Assembly (NCBI RefSeq): GCF_900114605.1
Contig: NZ_FOTP01000002.1
Coordinates: 620,001 to 684,000, forward strand
From: Bradyrhizobium sp. NFR13
GTDB lineage: Bacteria; Pseudomonadota; Alphaproteobacteria; Rhizobiales; Xanthobacteraceae
Direction: 5' to 3'
Length of the DNA: 64,000 nucleotides
The translations under genes were made by a program, and so were the position numbers. This document shows positions 56,191 to 64,000 of the stretch, one piece after another (position 1 is the first letter of the stretch; the number at the start of each line of letters is the position of its first letter). Under the pieces are notes generated by a model that was not told the origin of the DNA, searched no databases, and was given only the letters and a program-made list of their open reading frames with translations.

Positions 56191-57438
56191 CTAGGGCAGC
56201 GCCAGCAGGCCTCCAGCAACAATCATGGTCGCCAGCGCCGACAGCGCCAGCGACCAATGGATTCCGATCATGCTGCCGACGACGCCGACCGAGATGCCGC
56301 TGAAGGCGCGCAGACCCAGGCTCGCCATATTGAACAGGCCGATGACGCGACCGCGCTTGTCCAGGGGTGCATCGAGCTGCACGAGGCTTTGCGCCATCGC
56401 GTTGAACGACAATTCGAGAAATCCCGCTGCAAACAGGAACACCAGCGCGATGGCGTAATGACCGGTCAGCGCGAAGATCGCCAGCGCGCCGCACCAGAGC
56501 AGCGCCAATATGATCGCCGTACGCGGCTTCGGCGCCAGCAATTGCCTGCCCTCCAGCGCCAGGCCGGCAAGCAATCCGCCGGCTGCGTCAGCCGCCAACA
56601 GCATGCTGTAGGACATGCCGGGATCGCCATGGCCGAGATCACTGGCGAAGCCCGGCATCTGCGAACTATAGGCGTTGCCGACGAAGAACGATGCCGCGCC
56701 GGCCAGTGCGATCATGGAGACAATCACCGGCCGGTGGCGAACGTCGCGCATGGTCTGGACGATGTCCGCAAAGCCGCGCACGGCACGCTGAGGCGCGGGC
56801 GCGCCGGTGCGAAAGCGCGGACCATAGGGCGCATTGATCAGCCACAGCACCAGCGGCAGGTAGAAGATGGTGTTGAGCATGATGCCATAGGCCGGACCCA
56901 GCGCGAGCAGGATCACGCCGCCGACCGCAGGGCCAACCATCACGCCGAGATAGCGCGCCATGGCGTTCAGACGCACCGCGCTCGGCAGGTCCGCCGGGCC
57001 GACCACGTCGTAGAGCAGCATCTGGTTCGGCGTCTGCCAGAGCACACCCGCACAGCCATGGATCACCAGCAGCACCATGGCCTGCCACATCTGTAATGTG
57101 TCAGTGATGAAGAAATAGCCCCAGCCCAGCGATGCCAGAATGAACAGCGCCATGCCGCACTGGATCACGCGCCGCAGGTCGAAACGCTCCGCCAGCGCGC
57201 CAGACGTGACCGAGAACAGCAGGAACGGCAGCCAGTGCGAGACGATGGCGAAACCACCCAGCGCGGGCGACTGGAACTTCTGAAACACCACCCAGTAGCT
57301 GATCACATGCTCGATATTGTCGGCCATCATGGCCAGCACATAGGTGATGAACTGGGCGCGGAATCCCGGGTGATGCAGGGCGGCGAAGGATCGTTTGGCG
57401 GGAGGTGCGCCGACGGTCTGCGCTGGGGTATCGCTCAT
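56191..57438 (-). CDS. MFS transporter (enterobactin-exporter-like, MFS_3 type)
   Basis: Membrane transporter of the major facilitator superfamily, 415 residues with about twelve hydrophobic segments. Typical blocks: HHPGFRAQFITYVLAMMADN (first segment), GALAERFDLRRVIQCGMALF (loop 2-3 motif), and RLNAMARYLGVMVGPAVGGV. The AxxAxRxxxR-like loop and the cytoplasmic loop RFRTGAPAPQRAVRG separate two halves. Substrate unknown. No ribosome binding site is visible at the ATG at 57438. Divergent from the GST gene. Confidence 0.9.
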   Translation of the reverse strand: MSDTPAQTVGAPPAKRSFAALHHPGFRAQFITYVLAMMADNIEHVISYWVVFQKFQSPALGGFAIVSHWLPFLLFSVTSGALAERFDLRRVIQCGMALFILASLGWGYFFITDTLQMWQAMVLLVIHGCAGVLWQTPNQMLLYDVVGPADLPSAVRLNAMARYLGVMVGPAVGGVILLALGPAYGIMLNTIFYLPLVLWLINAPYGPRFRTGAPAPQRAVRGFADIVQTMRDVRHRPVIVSMIALAGAASFFVGNAYSSQMPGFASDLGHGDPGMSYSMLLAADAAGGLLAGLALEGRQLLAPKPRTAIILALLWCGALAIFALTGHYAIALVFLFAAGFLELSFNAMAQSLVQLDAPLDKRGRVIGLFNMASLGLRAFSGISVGVVGSMIGIHWSLALSALATMIVAGGLLALP

Positions 57439-57629
57439 CGGGAGGGAATCTTCGGACGGAGGGAATCCTGCCGTCAGCAATGACGGCAGGAACTCGTTAC
57501 ATCGTATGTCACCACCCGGCACAAGGCAGCTTCCGACATAGGGAGCATCGCCATCTTGCATGCAGATGCATTCAACCCTACCTGTCCCCGACCATCACAA
57601 TCCTCCCCTTTTTCCGGAGCCAGCCTGAC

Positions 57630-58502
57630 ATGACCGACGCCCCCTATACGCCTCCCAAAGTCTGGACCTGGGACAAGGAAAACGGCGGCAAATTTGCCTC
57701 GACCAACCGGCCTATCGCCGGCCCAACCCATGAGAAGGAGCTCCCGACGGGCAAACATCCGTTCCAGCTCTATTCGCTGGCGACGCCGAACGGCCAGAAG
57801 GTCACGATCATGTTCGAGGAACTGCTCGCTGCCGGCCATACAGGCGCGGAATATGATGCATGGCTGATCCGGATCGACGGCAACCAGTTCGGTTCGGGCT
57901 TCGTCGATGTGAACCCTAATTCCAAGATCCCGGCGCTGATCGACCGCAGCGGCGACAAGCCGTTTCGCGTGTTCGAATCCGGCGCGATCCTGGTGCATCT
58001 CGCCGAGAAATTCGGTGCCTTCCTTCCAAAGGGCGGCGAGGCACGCGCCGAAACCCTGTCCTGGCTGTTCTGGCAGATGGGCAGCGCGCCGTTCCTCGGC
58101 GGCGGGTTCGGCCACTTCTACGCCTATGCGCCGACCAGGATCGAATATGCCATCGACCGCTATGCGATGGAGACCAAGCGCCAGCTTGACGTGCTCGATC
58201 GCCAACTCGCCAACAACGAGTTCATCGCCGGCAAGGACTACAGCATCGCCGACATGGCTATTTTCCCCTGGTATGGCGGCCTCGCGGAGAGCGCGATCTA
58301 TGGCGATGCCGGCACGTTCCTCGATGTGCAGAGCTACAAGAACCTGCAGCGCTGGACCAAGGCGATCGCAGCACGTCCTGCCGTGAAGCGCGGTCGCATG
58401 GTCAATCGCACCTCGGGCGACCCGGCCGGCCAGTTGCGCGAACGCCATGACGCCAGCGACTTCGACACGAACACGCAGGACAAGGTCGAAGCCAGAAGCT
58501 GA
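57630..58502 (+). CDS. yghU: glutathione S-transferase, YghU (disulfide-bond oxidoreductase) type
   Basis: 290-residue Nu-class glutathione transferase. The long N-terminal extension (TPPKVWTWDKENGGKFASTN) before the thioredoxin domain and the block LATPNGQKVTIMFEELLAAG match YghU. NPNSKIPALIDR with FESGAILVHLAEKFG forms the glutathione site, and DYSIADMAIFPWYGG the C-terminal helical domain. YghU shows disulfide reductase and peroxidase activity with bound glutathione disulfide. ATG at 57630; the frame is open further upstream without family residues. A terminator follows at 58554. Confidence 0.93.
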   Translation: MTDAPYTPPKVWTWDKENGGKFASTNRPIAGPTHEKELPTGKHPFQLYSLATPNGQKVTIMFEELLAAGHTGAEYDAWLIRIDGNQFGSGFVDVNPNSKIPALIDRSGDKPFRVFESGAILVHLAEKFGAFLPKGGEARAETLSWLFWQMGSAPFLGGGFGHFYAYAPTRIEYAIDRYAMETKRQLDVLDRQLANNEFIAGKDYSIADMAIFPWYGGLAESAIYGDAGTFLDVQSYKNLQRWTKAIAARPAVKRGRMVNRTSGDPAGQLRERHDASDFDTNTQDKVEARS

Positions 58503-58553
58503 GGCGGGAGCCGAGGCAAGATCTTACGCCGGCATCGCGTCAGCCTGAAGACG

Positions 58554-58581
58554 AAAAGCCCCGCGCAAGCGGGGCTTTTTT
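58554..58581 (+). terminator. rho-independent terminator between yghU and the PsiF-type gene
   Basis: Perfect stem AAGCCCCGC / GCGGGGCTT with a GCAA tetraloop and T-runs on both sides, serving yghU and probably the convergent small gene. Confidence 0.9.
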
Positions 58582-58606
58582 ATTCCGTGCCGGCTGCAAA
58601 ACGCGC

Positions 58607-58834
58607 TCAGCCCTTCATGCATTTGTCGATGGAGCTCTTCTTGGCAGCACCCGCGAGCGGCTTGCCGTCGGCACTCTTGGCATTGTCCTCGCAACATTTC
58701 TTCATGTGGCTGGCCTTGGCGGCGCCGGCAAGCGGCTTGCCATCGGCCGACGTGGCGGAGCAGGCCGCACCTTGCGCCATGGCCGGCGCGGCACTGAACA
58801 GGCTCAAGAGGACGAGAACAGACAGACGTTTCAT
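58607..58834 (-). CDS. PsiF-repeat periplasmic protein
   Basis: Secreted 75-residue protein. The signal peptide (1-21, ending AMAQ) precedes two repeats of the PsiF type: CSATSADGKPLAGAAK and KSADGKPLAGAAKKSSIDKC, each with Cys and Lys/Gly/Ala residues. In E. coli PsiF is a phosphate-starvation-inducible protein of unknown action. The start is the ATG at 58834. Convergent with yghU. No neighbour suggests a role. Confidence 0.85.
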   Translation of the reverse strand: MKRLSVLVLLSLFSAAPAMAQGAACSATSADGKPLAGAAKASHMKKCCEDNAKSADGKPLAGAAKKSSIDKCMKG

Positions 58835-58919
58835 GGACCGACTCCCGGTTTGTTGGAGCCGCAGCCTAGCGCAATCACCGGCTCTCGCAAGACCGGCCAT
58901 GCGCCACATACTTACCGTT

Positions 58920-59342
58920 TTAAACGCTGTGCCGAGGCTTGACGATCTCGCCGCGCACCGAGGCAACGCCCATCTCGAAACTGTCGGCAATACGGCGTGC
59001 ACGGGTCATGAAGGCCTCGGTGACGTCAGCCGGAAATATCTCGAGCGCGGTCTGCTCGAACAGCAACAGCCAGCGATCGAAATGCTCGCCTTTCAGCGGC
59101 AGCACGAGATGTGGACGCATAGGCCGACCATTGTAGCGGCCGGTTTTCAGCATCATCGATGACCAGAAATCGCTGATCTGCGCGATGTGATGATCCCAGT
59201 CGGCCACGGCACCGTTGAAGATCGGCCCGAGCAAATCGTCCTCACGGGCGCGGCCGTAAAAGGTCTGCACCAGAAGCGCGATATTTTCTTCATTCAGGGA
59301 GGGCTGGAAGCTGGTGAAGCCGATTTCGGAGGTCTGCGTCAT
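58920..59342 (-). CDS. group III truncated haemoglobin
   Basis: 140-residue globin of the truncated group III type: ENIALLVQTFYGRAREDDLL, GPIFNGAVADWDHHIAQISD, FWSSMMLKTGRYNGRPMRPH, and a proximal His in EHFDRWLLLFEQTA (His in EHF). The lack of an N-terminal A-helix and the W-D-x-H pattern fit group III. Such proteins bind O2, NO or peroxide; physiological roles are not settled. ATG at 59342; the frame runs further up. Confidence 0.9.
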   Translation of the reverse strand: MTQTSEIGFTSFQPSLNEENIALLVQTFYGRAREDDLLGPIFNGAVADWDHHIAQISDFWSSMMLKTGRYNGRPMRPHLVLPLKGEHFDRWLLLFEQTALEIFPADVTEAFMTRARRIADSFEMGVASVRGEIVKPRHSV

Positions 59343-59676
59343 GCACCCTGATGTAGGCGACGGCGGCCAGCTCGGCAACCGCCATGGCCCGAAATCCGTT
59401 CTGCAATTGATCTAGCGCAAGCTCAGTTGCGACGCCCCGCCGTCTGCGTCCGTTCCATCAGGTCCCCCTCCGAGCGAACGCCATAAAATGCCTGCAGGAG
59501 CATCCCCCGACGCAACTTCCCGGGTGCGATGGAGCGGCACCGAGAATTCTTATAGAGCTGCCGATCTCCCCGGAGAGACCGTCCGACGTCGCATTCGCCA
59601 ACTCCCGGTACTCTCCGGCTTTTTGCGATAGGATGACGCTGATAACCGTGCCCCGAAACCGCAAGGACACCTTCAC
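59343..59676. other. gap before the AraC gene
   Basis: About 330 bases with no gene. It holds the left copy of the 22-base direct repeat (59411-59432) and the leader of the AraC gene. No terminator-like hairpin was noticed. Confidence 0.5.
59411..59432 (+). repeat. 22-bp direct repeat, left copy
   Basis: The sequence TCTAGCGCAAGCTCAGTTGC-GA occurs again, identical, at 62339-62360, where its second half is the 3' end of the class II aldolase gene. The repeats bracket the AraC-Bug-NIPSNAP cassette. Confidence 0.85.
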
Positions 59677-60576
59677 TTGCCCGAAGCTCTCCTCTCCGCC
59701 CGCTCCGGCGAGTTTCCAACCTTTGAAACCTCGGATTTCGCGGGTGAAGGCTCGTTCTACTTCGATCTCGTGCGACTGGAGGACCGTGACGACATCCCGC
59801 GCGGTTTCCTGCACCGGCACAACTACTACCATCTGCTCTGGATGACCCGCGCGAGCGGCACGCACACACTCGACTTCGCGCATTTCGACGTGCGCGACCA
59901 CGCGGTGTTCTTCCTTTCGCCGGGCCAGGTCCATGCGTGGACGTCATCCCTCAAGCCTCACGGCTACGTGCTGAACTTCAGCACCGACTTCTTCGCACGG
60001 ATGTTTCCGCGCGCCGACGATGTCGCGAAACTTCCGTTCTTTCAACCTGCGCGCGGCAACAGCGTGCTCTATCTCACGCAGGCCCAGCATGACGACATGC
60101 TGCCGCTGCTCCGCGAGATGGAATGCGAGGCACGCGATCGCCGTCCGGGATTCCCCGATGTGGTGCGGTCCTGCCTGCTGATCCTGCTCACGCGCCTGCG
60201 CCGTCTGTGCCCAGACAACGAGCCCGCCAGCGGCGTTGGTCCGCACCAGGCGCTCGCGCGCCGTTTCGCGATACTGGTGGAAACGCATTACCTGCGCTTC
60301 GGTACCATCGGCCAGTATGCCGAGGCGCTCTGCGTGAGCGAGCGTCAGCTCAACGATGCGGTCAAGCGAACCGTGGCGCGCACGGCCAGCCAAATGGTGC
60401 AGGAACGCGTGGTGCTCGAAGCCAAGCGCTGGCTCAGCAACACTGAAACGGGCATCGCCGAGATCGCGTTCCGCCTCAATATCGAGGATCCGGCCTACTT
60501 CGCGCGCTTCTTCAAGAAGCAGACCGGCCTCACGCCGGGCGACTTCCGGAGGAAGCATTGCCGTCCGCTGGATTGA
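59677..60576 (+). CDS. AraC-family regulator with N-terminal cupin
   Basis: 299-residue regulator. The N-terminal cupin-like half (HRHNYYHLLWMTRASGTHTL, FFLSPGQVHAWTSS) is followed by a C-terminal double HTH (about 200-299) with YLRFGTIGQYAEALCVSERQ, LNDAVKRTVARTASQMVQER and FRLNIEDPAYFARFFKKQTG. The start is probably TTG at 59677 with AAGGA about 10 bases upstream. It precedes the Bug and NIPSNAP genes on the same strand and may control them. GC-rich like the rest of the window, but it lies inside the repeat-bounded cassette. Confidence 0.88.
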   Translation: MPEALLSARSGEFPTFETSDFAGEGSFYFDLVRLEDRDDIPRGFLHRHNYYHLLWMTRASGTHTLDFAHFDVRDHAVFFLSPGQVHAWTSSLKPHGYVLNFSTDFFARMFPRADDVAKLPFFQPARGNSVLYLTQAQHDDMLPLLREMECEARDRRPGFPDVVRSCLLILLTRLRRLCPDNEPASGVGPHQALARRFAILVETHYLRFGTIGQYAEALCVSERQLNDAVKRTVARTASQMVQERVVLEAKRWLSNTETGIAEIAFRLNIEDPAYFARFFKKQTGLTPGDFRRKHCRPLD

Positions 60577-60792
60577 CACGCGAAAAAGTCCAACACAACG
60601 TCTGATCCGTCCTAGCGCCGCCGCCGCGCGGCTGCATAAAGTGTTCCGCATGGAAGCCTGACCGGGCATTGCCGTCGCCACTTGCGCGTTCGTTTGCGCA
60701 TGTCGGCATGGCAAGACGCCGACCGCCACGACCGCCCCGCATCTGCGGAGCGCGCCGTCGGCAGGATATAAAAAACGAGGCAGAGGAAACAC

Positions 60793-61767
60793 ATGTACAA
60801 AGCAATCATTCCGTTGCGGAGCCTTGTCGTGGCCGCAGCATTGGCTCTCACGTCGGTCAGCGCGATGGCCGATTACCCGGATCGTCCCCTGCGCGTGATC
60901 GTGCCGTTCGCCGCCGGTGGTGCCACCGACGTAATCGCGCGCACGGTGGCGCAAGCCATGTCGGTCCGGCTCGGTCAGTCGATCGTGGTGGAAAACAAGG
61001 CCGGCGCCAACGGCAATATCGGCGGCGCCGCAGCGGCGCGCTCGGAGCCCGACGGCTATACGCTGCTGATGGCCACGTCGAGCCACGCGATCAACGCGTC
61101 GCTCTACCAGAAGCTCAGCTACAGCCTCACGCGCGATTTCGCGGCCTTGTCAAACCTGGCGTCGGTGCCCCTGCTGCTGGTGGTACACCCGTCGGTGCCG
61201 GTCAATTCGGTGAGCGAACTCGCCGCTTACGCCAAGGCCAATGCCGCGAGCGTCAATTATGCATCGGGCGGCGTGGGCACCGCGTCCCATCTGTCCGGCG
61301 AGCAGTTCAGCGCACTGGCTGGTGCGAAGATCACACACGTCGCTTACAAGGGCGGCGCGCAGGCGCTCAACGATATGATCGGCGGACAGGTGCAGATCAT
61401 GTTCGCCAACCTGCCCGAAGTTCTCTCTCTGGTGCAGAGTGGCAAGCTCAAGGCCCTGGCGGTGACGGGCAGCACGCGCCACGCCGCCTTGCCCGATGTG
61501 CCCGCTTTCTCAGAAACCCCGTATCCCGGCATGAACTTACGCTCGTGGTTCGGCCTGTTCGCACCGGCCGGCACGCCCCCTGCGATCGTCGAGAAGCTTG
61601 CGCAGACCATCGTTCAGAGCGTGGCCGACCCCGCTGTCCAGGAGCGGCTGAAAGGGCTCGGCGCCGACCCTGTCGGTGACGACCAGGCGACATTCCAGAA
61701 ATACGTGAACGACGAGGTGGCGCGCTGGGCCGTGCTTGTTAAGCAGTCCGGCGCTACCGCCGAATGA
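60793..61767 (+). CDS. Bug/TctC-family receptor
   Basis: 324-residue periplasmic binding protein with a signal peptide (about 1-26, ending SAMA). Typical blocks: DRPLRVIVPFAAGGATDVIA, ENKAGANGNIGGAAAARSEP, YASGGVGTASHLSGEQF and HVAYKGGAQALNDMIGGQVQ. The TctAB permeases are absent. It lies 216 bases after the AraC gene and 33 bases before the NIPSNAP gene, which suggests one small operon. Ligand unknown. Confidence 0.92.
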   Translation: MYKAIIPLRSLVVAAALALTSVSAMADYPDRPLRVIVPFAAGGATDVIARTVAQAMSVRLGQSIVVENKAGANGNIGGAAAARSEPDGYTLLMATSSHAINASLYQKLSYSLTRDFAALSNLASVPLLLVVHPSVPVNSVSELAAYAKANAASVNYASGGVGTASHLSGEQFSALAGAKITHVAYKGGAQALNDMIGGQVQIMFANLPEVLSLVQSGKLKALAVTGSTRHAALPDVPAFSETPYPGMNLRSWFGLFAPAGTPPAIVEKLAQTIVQSVADPAVQERLKGLGADPVGDDQATFQKYVNDEVARWAVLVKQSGATAE

Positions 61768-61800
61768 CCCTATTGATCCGCCACCGCTCGAGGAAACCCC

Positions 61801-62118
61801 ATGCTGCTTGACGTTCGCACCTACACTTGCCGCCCCGGCACCATCAAGAAACACCTGGCGCTGTATGCCGAGCACGGCTACGAGATCCAGAGCCGCCATC
61901 TGGGTAAGCCACTCGCCTACGCGCAAATTGAGACCGGCAACGTCAACAGCTACATGCACATCTGGGTTTATGACAGCGCAGCCGATCGCGAGGCCAAGCG
62001 ACAAGCGCTGCAGAAGGACCCAGAATGGGCCGGCTACCTGAAGATCAGCGCCGAGGCCGCCTATCTCATCAGCCAGGAGAACCAGCTGATGACGCCGGTA
62101 TCGTTCTTCAAGCCGTAG
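61801..62118 (+). CDS. NIPSNAP family protein
   Basis: 105-residue NIPSNAP-domain protein: MLLDVRTYTCRPGTIKKHLA, LYAEHGYEIQSRHLGKPLAY, VNSYMHIWVYDSAADREAKR and QKDPEWAGYLKISAEAAYLI. Ferredoxin-like dimer fold; function not established. Follows the Bug gene by 33 bases and is probably co-transcribed. Pairs of NIPSNAP and Bug genes are common in Burkholderiales. Confidence 0.9.
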   Translation: MLLDVRTYTCRPGTIKKHLALYAEHGYEIQSRHLGKPLAYAQIETGNVNSYMHIWVYDSAADREAKRQALQKDPEWAGYLKISAEAAYLISQENQLMTPVSFFKP

Positions 62119-62241
62119 GCGGACCTGCAGTCGCGCATCTGACTGCCGAACCTATGATGCGCCGCATTCTTGATGCCGCGCATCCCTTCCGTTCATCAGG
62201 TGGATGCCACGCCTGCGGGCCCGGCAGCCGCGGAGCCTGCT

Positions 62242-62292
62242 AGAGCATGATCCCGAAAAGTGGACACCGGTTTTCGGACAAGATCATGCTCT
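62242..62292. repeat. rhizobial palindromic repeat
   Basis: Arms AGAGCATGATC / GATCATGCTCT with inner arms CCGAAAAGTGG and CCGGTTTTCGG. It is a common Bradyrhizobium-family intergenic element ('agagcatgatcc.gaaaagtg'). Confidence 0.85.
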
Positions 62293-62307
62293 CATAGAGA
62301 AAATAGC

Positions 62308-62342
62308 TAGAGTCTGATCCATCGAAGATGGATCAGACTCTA
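62308..62342. terminator. perfect 16-bp hairpin
   Basis: TAGAGTCTGATCCATC-GAA-GATGGATCAGACTCTA, a perfect stem with a three-base loop between the convergent NIPSNAP and aldolase genes. No T-run of length, so it may be a palindromic element that doubles as a transcription stop. The second repeat arm runs into the 22-bp direct repeat at 62339. Confidence 0.6.
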
Positions 62343-62360
62343 GCGCAAGCTCAGTTGCGA
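62339..62360 (+). repeat. 22-bp direct repeat, right copy
   Basis: Identical to 59411-59432 and in the same orientation. Its second part encodes the last codons of the aldolase-like gene on the minus strand (…RN-stop). Confidence 0.85.
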
Positions 62361-63145
62361 TAGGACGGATCGACCCGGTCGAGCTTGCGGAGCAGCGCCG
62401 GCCAGGCCAGTTCGCCGCTGAGGCCCGGAACATTGTCGCGCGGCTTCATGCGGTCATAAGTGTCCTGCAGGACCTTCTGCGGCGGCGTGATCAGCTTGGT
62501 GTTGCACGACAGCGCTGCAACCTGAACCTGACAGGCCCGCTCCATCCGGAACAGCACGTTGAAAGCCGCGGCGATGGTCTTGCCGACCACCAGCAGGCCG
62601 TGATTACGCAGCACCATCGCCTCGTGATTGCCGAGATGCGCGATCAGCCGTTCCCGCTCTTCTGGATTGTCCGCGATGCCCTCGAAGTCATGATAGGCGA
62701 CATGAAGGAAGCGCATGCAGGTCTGCGCCACCGGCAGCAACCCGCATTCCATCGCCGATACAGCCATGCCGGCCACTGTATGAGTATGCGCGACGCAATC
62801 GACATCGTGACGCGCCATGTGGATGGCACTGTGGATCACAAAGCCCGCAGCATTCACAGCGTAGTCGGACGCGTTGAACAGCGTGTTGCCGTCGAGGTCG
62901 ATCTTGACGAGGCTCGACGCATCGATCTCCTCATAGAGCATGCCATATGGATTGATCAGGAACTGATCTTCCGTTCCCGGCACGCGGCAGGAGATATGGT
63001 TGGCGATCATCTCGGTCATGCCGTACATCGCCGTGAGACGGTAGCAGGCCGCGAGATTGACGCGCGACTGCCACTCCTCGGGACTGACCTGATCCTGCAC
63101 CGAACGGACGACTTTCACGGCGGGTGAGCTGACGGCTGCATTCAT
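62351..63145 (-). CDS. class II aldolase/adducin-family protein
   Basis: 264-residue protein of the class II aldolase/adducin fold. Metal-site histidines are in HTHTVAGMAVSAMECG (about 122-137) and NHGLLVVGKTIAAAF (about 182-196). The N-terminal YGMTEMIANHISCRVPGTED and LINPYGMLYEEIDASSL are typical. Members cleave or decarboxylate sugar-phosphate-like substrates; the substrate here is unknown. It sits 30 bases downstream of a Bug receptor on the same strand, so uptake and catabolism of a carboxylate may be linked. Its end lies in the direct repeat. Confidence 0.88.
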   Translation of the reverse strand: MNAAVSSPAVKVVRSVQDQVSPEEWQSRVNLAACYRLTAMYGMTEMIANHISCRVPGTEDQFLINPYGMLYEEIDASSLVKIDLDGNTLFNASDYAVNAAGFVIHSAIHMARHDVDCVAHTHTVAGMAVSAMECGLLPVAQTCMRFLHVAYHDFEGIADNPEERERLIAHLGNHEAMVLRNHGLLVVGKTIAAAFNVLFRMERACQVQVAALSCNTKLITPPQKVLQDTYDRMKPRDNVPGLSGELAWPALLRKLDRVDPSYRN

Positions 63146-63175
63146 TGATGTTCTCCCTTGATCTTGTTCATGCGG

Positions 63176-64000
63176 TCAGTCGACCGCGATGTTGGCTTCG
63201 CGAATGAGTTTGCCCAGGCGGTCGCGCTCGCTCTTCACATGGGTTTCGAGTTCTGCCGGCGTCATCGGCCACGGCTGATTGCCGATCGGCTCCATCTTCT
63301 TTGCAAATTCCGGCGTCTTGACGATGCGGGTGATGGCAGCGCTCAACCTGTCCAGTGCTGGCTGCGGCGTACCCGCGGGCGCGAAGACTGCGAACCATGT
63401 CGCGCCGACGATCGAGGGGAATCCGAGCTCCTTGAAGGTCGGCACATCAGGCAATTGCGGAAGGCGCTCCTCGGACAAGACCGCCAGCGCGCGGTACATG
63501 CCCGCCTTGTGGTTTGGCACGGTATTGGTCAGCGCCTCTACATTGCTGTCGACGATGCCCGCAAGCATGTCGTTCATCGCCGGCGCAGCACCGCGATAGT
63601 GTACATGCTGCAGCTTCACGCCGAGTCCGCGGGCCACGATCTCACCCATGAGGTGCACGGTGCTGCCCGGTCCGTTGGTGGCATTGTTGACCTTGCTCGG
63701 ATTGGCCAGCGCATAGGCACGAAACGCCGCGACGTCGGCGGCCGGAAAGTCCTTCTTCACGACGAAGGCAAACGGCACCTTCACCACCATCGCGACCGGC
63801 GCAAAGTCCTCGAGCTTGTATTTGATGGAGGCCAGCAGATGCGGGTTGGTCGTGAAGGTCGTCGCGCTGGCGAATAGAAGCGTGTAACCGTCCTTGTCGG
63901 CACCGGCCACGACTTGCGCACCGATCGACGTGCTGGCGCCGCCGCGGTTCTCGATCACCACCTGCTTGCCGAGTTCGGCACTGAGCTGTTCGGTGAGGAT
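63176..64000 (-). CDS. Bug/TctC-family receptor (5' end cut by window)
   Basis: C-terminal 274 or so residues of a periplasmic Bug receptor; the start and signal peptide lie beyond the right edge. Reading from the edge: ILTEQLSAELGKQVVIENRG, then GASTSIGAQVVAGADKDGYT, NPSKVNNATNGPGSTVHLMG and VHYRGAAPAMNDMLAGIVDS. It is upstream of the aldolase-like gene by 30 bases on the same strand, so the pair is probably an uptake and catabolism unit. No TctAB is visible. Confidence 0.92.
   Translation of the reverse strand: MLTEQLSAELGKQVVIENRGGASTSIGAQVVAGADKDGYTLLFASATTFTTNPHLLASIKYKLEDFAPVAMVVKVPFAFVVKKDFPAADVAAFRAYALANPSKVNNATNGPGSTVHLMGEIVARGLGVKLQHVHYRGAAPAMNDMLAGIVDSNVEALTNTVPNHKAGMYRALAVLSEERLPQLPDVPTFKELGFPSIVGATWFAVFAPAGTPQPALDRLSAAITRIVKTPEFAKKMEPIGNQPWPMTPAELETHVKSERDRLGKLIREANIAVD

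Overview
The window is GC-rich alphaproteobacterial chromosome, most like Bradyrhizobium, Rhodopseudomonas, Afipia or Tardiphaga (Nitrobacteraceae). The evidence is the gene content: aat beside a DUF2155 gene, an NDUFA12-type complex I accessory gene, a very long B12-dependent ribonucleotide reductase, BA14K and PsiF-repeat proteins, and three orphan tripartite-tricarboxylate (Bug) receptors. The dispersed palindromes in the intergenic gaps are also of the kind seen in that family. Most genes are ordinary housekeeping, transport or regulatory genes. I saw no rRNA, tRNA, CRISPR array, intact transposase or phage module.

Layout. 1-7.3 kb: a DASS carboxylate carrier (cut by the left edge), NDH-2, aat, a DUF2155 protein, and an SDR-esterase-GFA run. 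7.3-11.6 kb: a GntR/FCD regulator divergent from a complete TRAP transporter that ends in a type II dehydroquinase, which looks like an uptake unit for a quinate/shikimate-type compound. 11.6-17.5 kb: NDUFA12, BA14K, a GAF histidine kinase, a glycosyltransferase, cytochrome b561 and a decayed EamA transporter. 17.5-21.3 kb: nrdJ. 21.4-23.8 kb: two AT-richer genes of unknown function (a coiled-coil membrane protein and a helical soluble protein) that look acquired. 23.8-27.6 kb: a scarred stretch with REP-like repeats, truncated genes and small orphan genes. 27.6-33.9 kb: a CzcCBA-type heavy-metal efflux operon on the minus strand. 34-38.5 kb: a SnoaL-like protein, a TetR/NmrA divergent pair with tandem operators, a nitroreductase and small conserved genes. 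38.6-50.2 kb: lactate permease, DyP peroxidase, amidase, small secreted proteins, a patatin lipoprotein, a TetR regulator, and an XRE-cupin regulator next to a beta-alanine:pyruvate-type aminotransferase. 50.4-51.7 kb: a MerR regulator and a Cys-rich CDF transporter with a classic 19-bp-spacer MerR promoter. 51.7-64 kb: Bug receptors, a zinc peptidase-like protein, a B3-type MBL hydrolase, GFA, MFS, a YghU-type GST, a PsiF-repeat protein, a truncated globin, and an AraC-Bug-NIPSNAP cassette flanked by a 22-bp direct repeat, then a class II aldolase-like gene and a Bug receptor cut by the right edge.

The best candidates for something undescribed are the two-gene AT-rich insert after nrdJ, the structured gene-free leader before the Bug gene at 52.5 kb, and the direct-repeat-bounded cassette at 59.4-62.4 kb. 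Several decayed gene copies (EamA, alpha-hydroxy-acid oxidase, LuxR, XRE-cupin tail, a paralogous C-terminus, a frameshifted HTH) show repeated insertion and decay between otherwise intact operons. All family calls come from reading the sequence; no database search was run.
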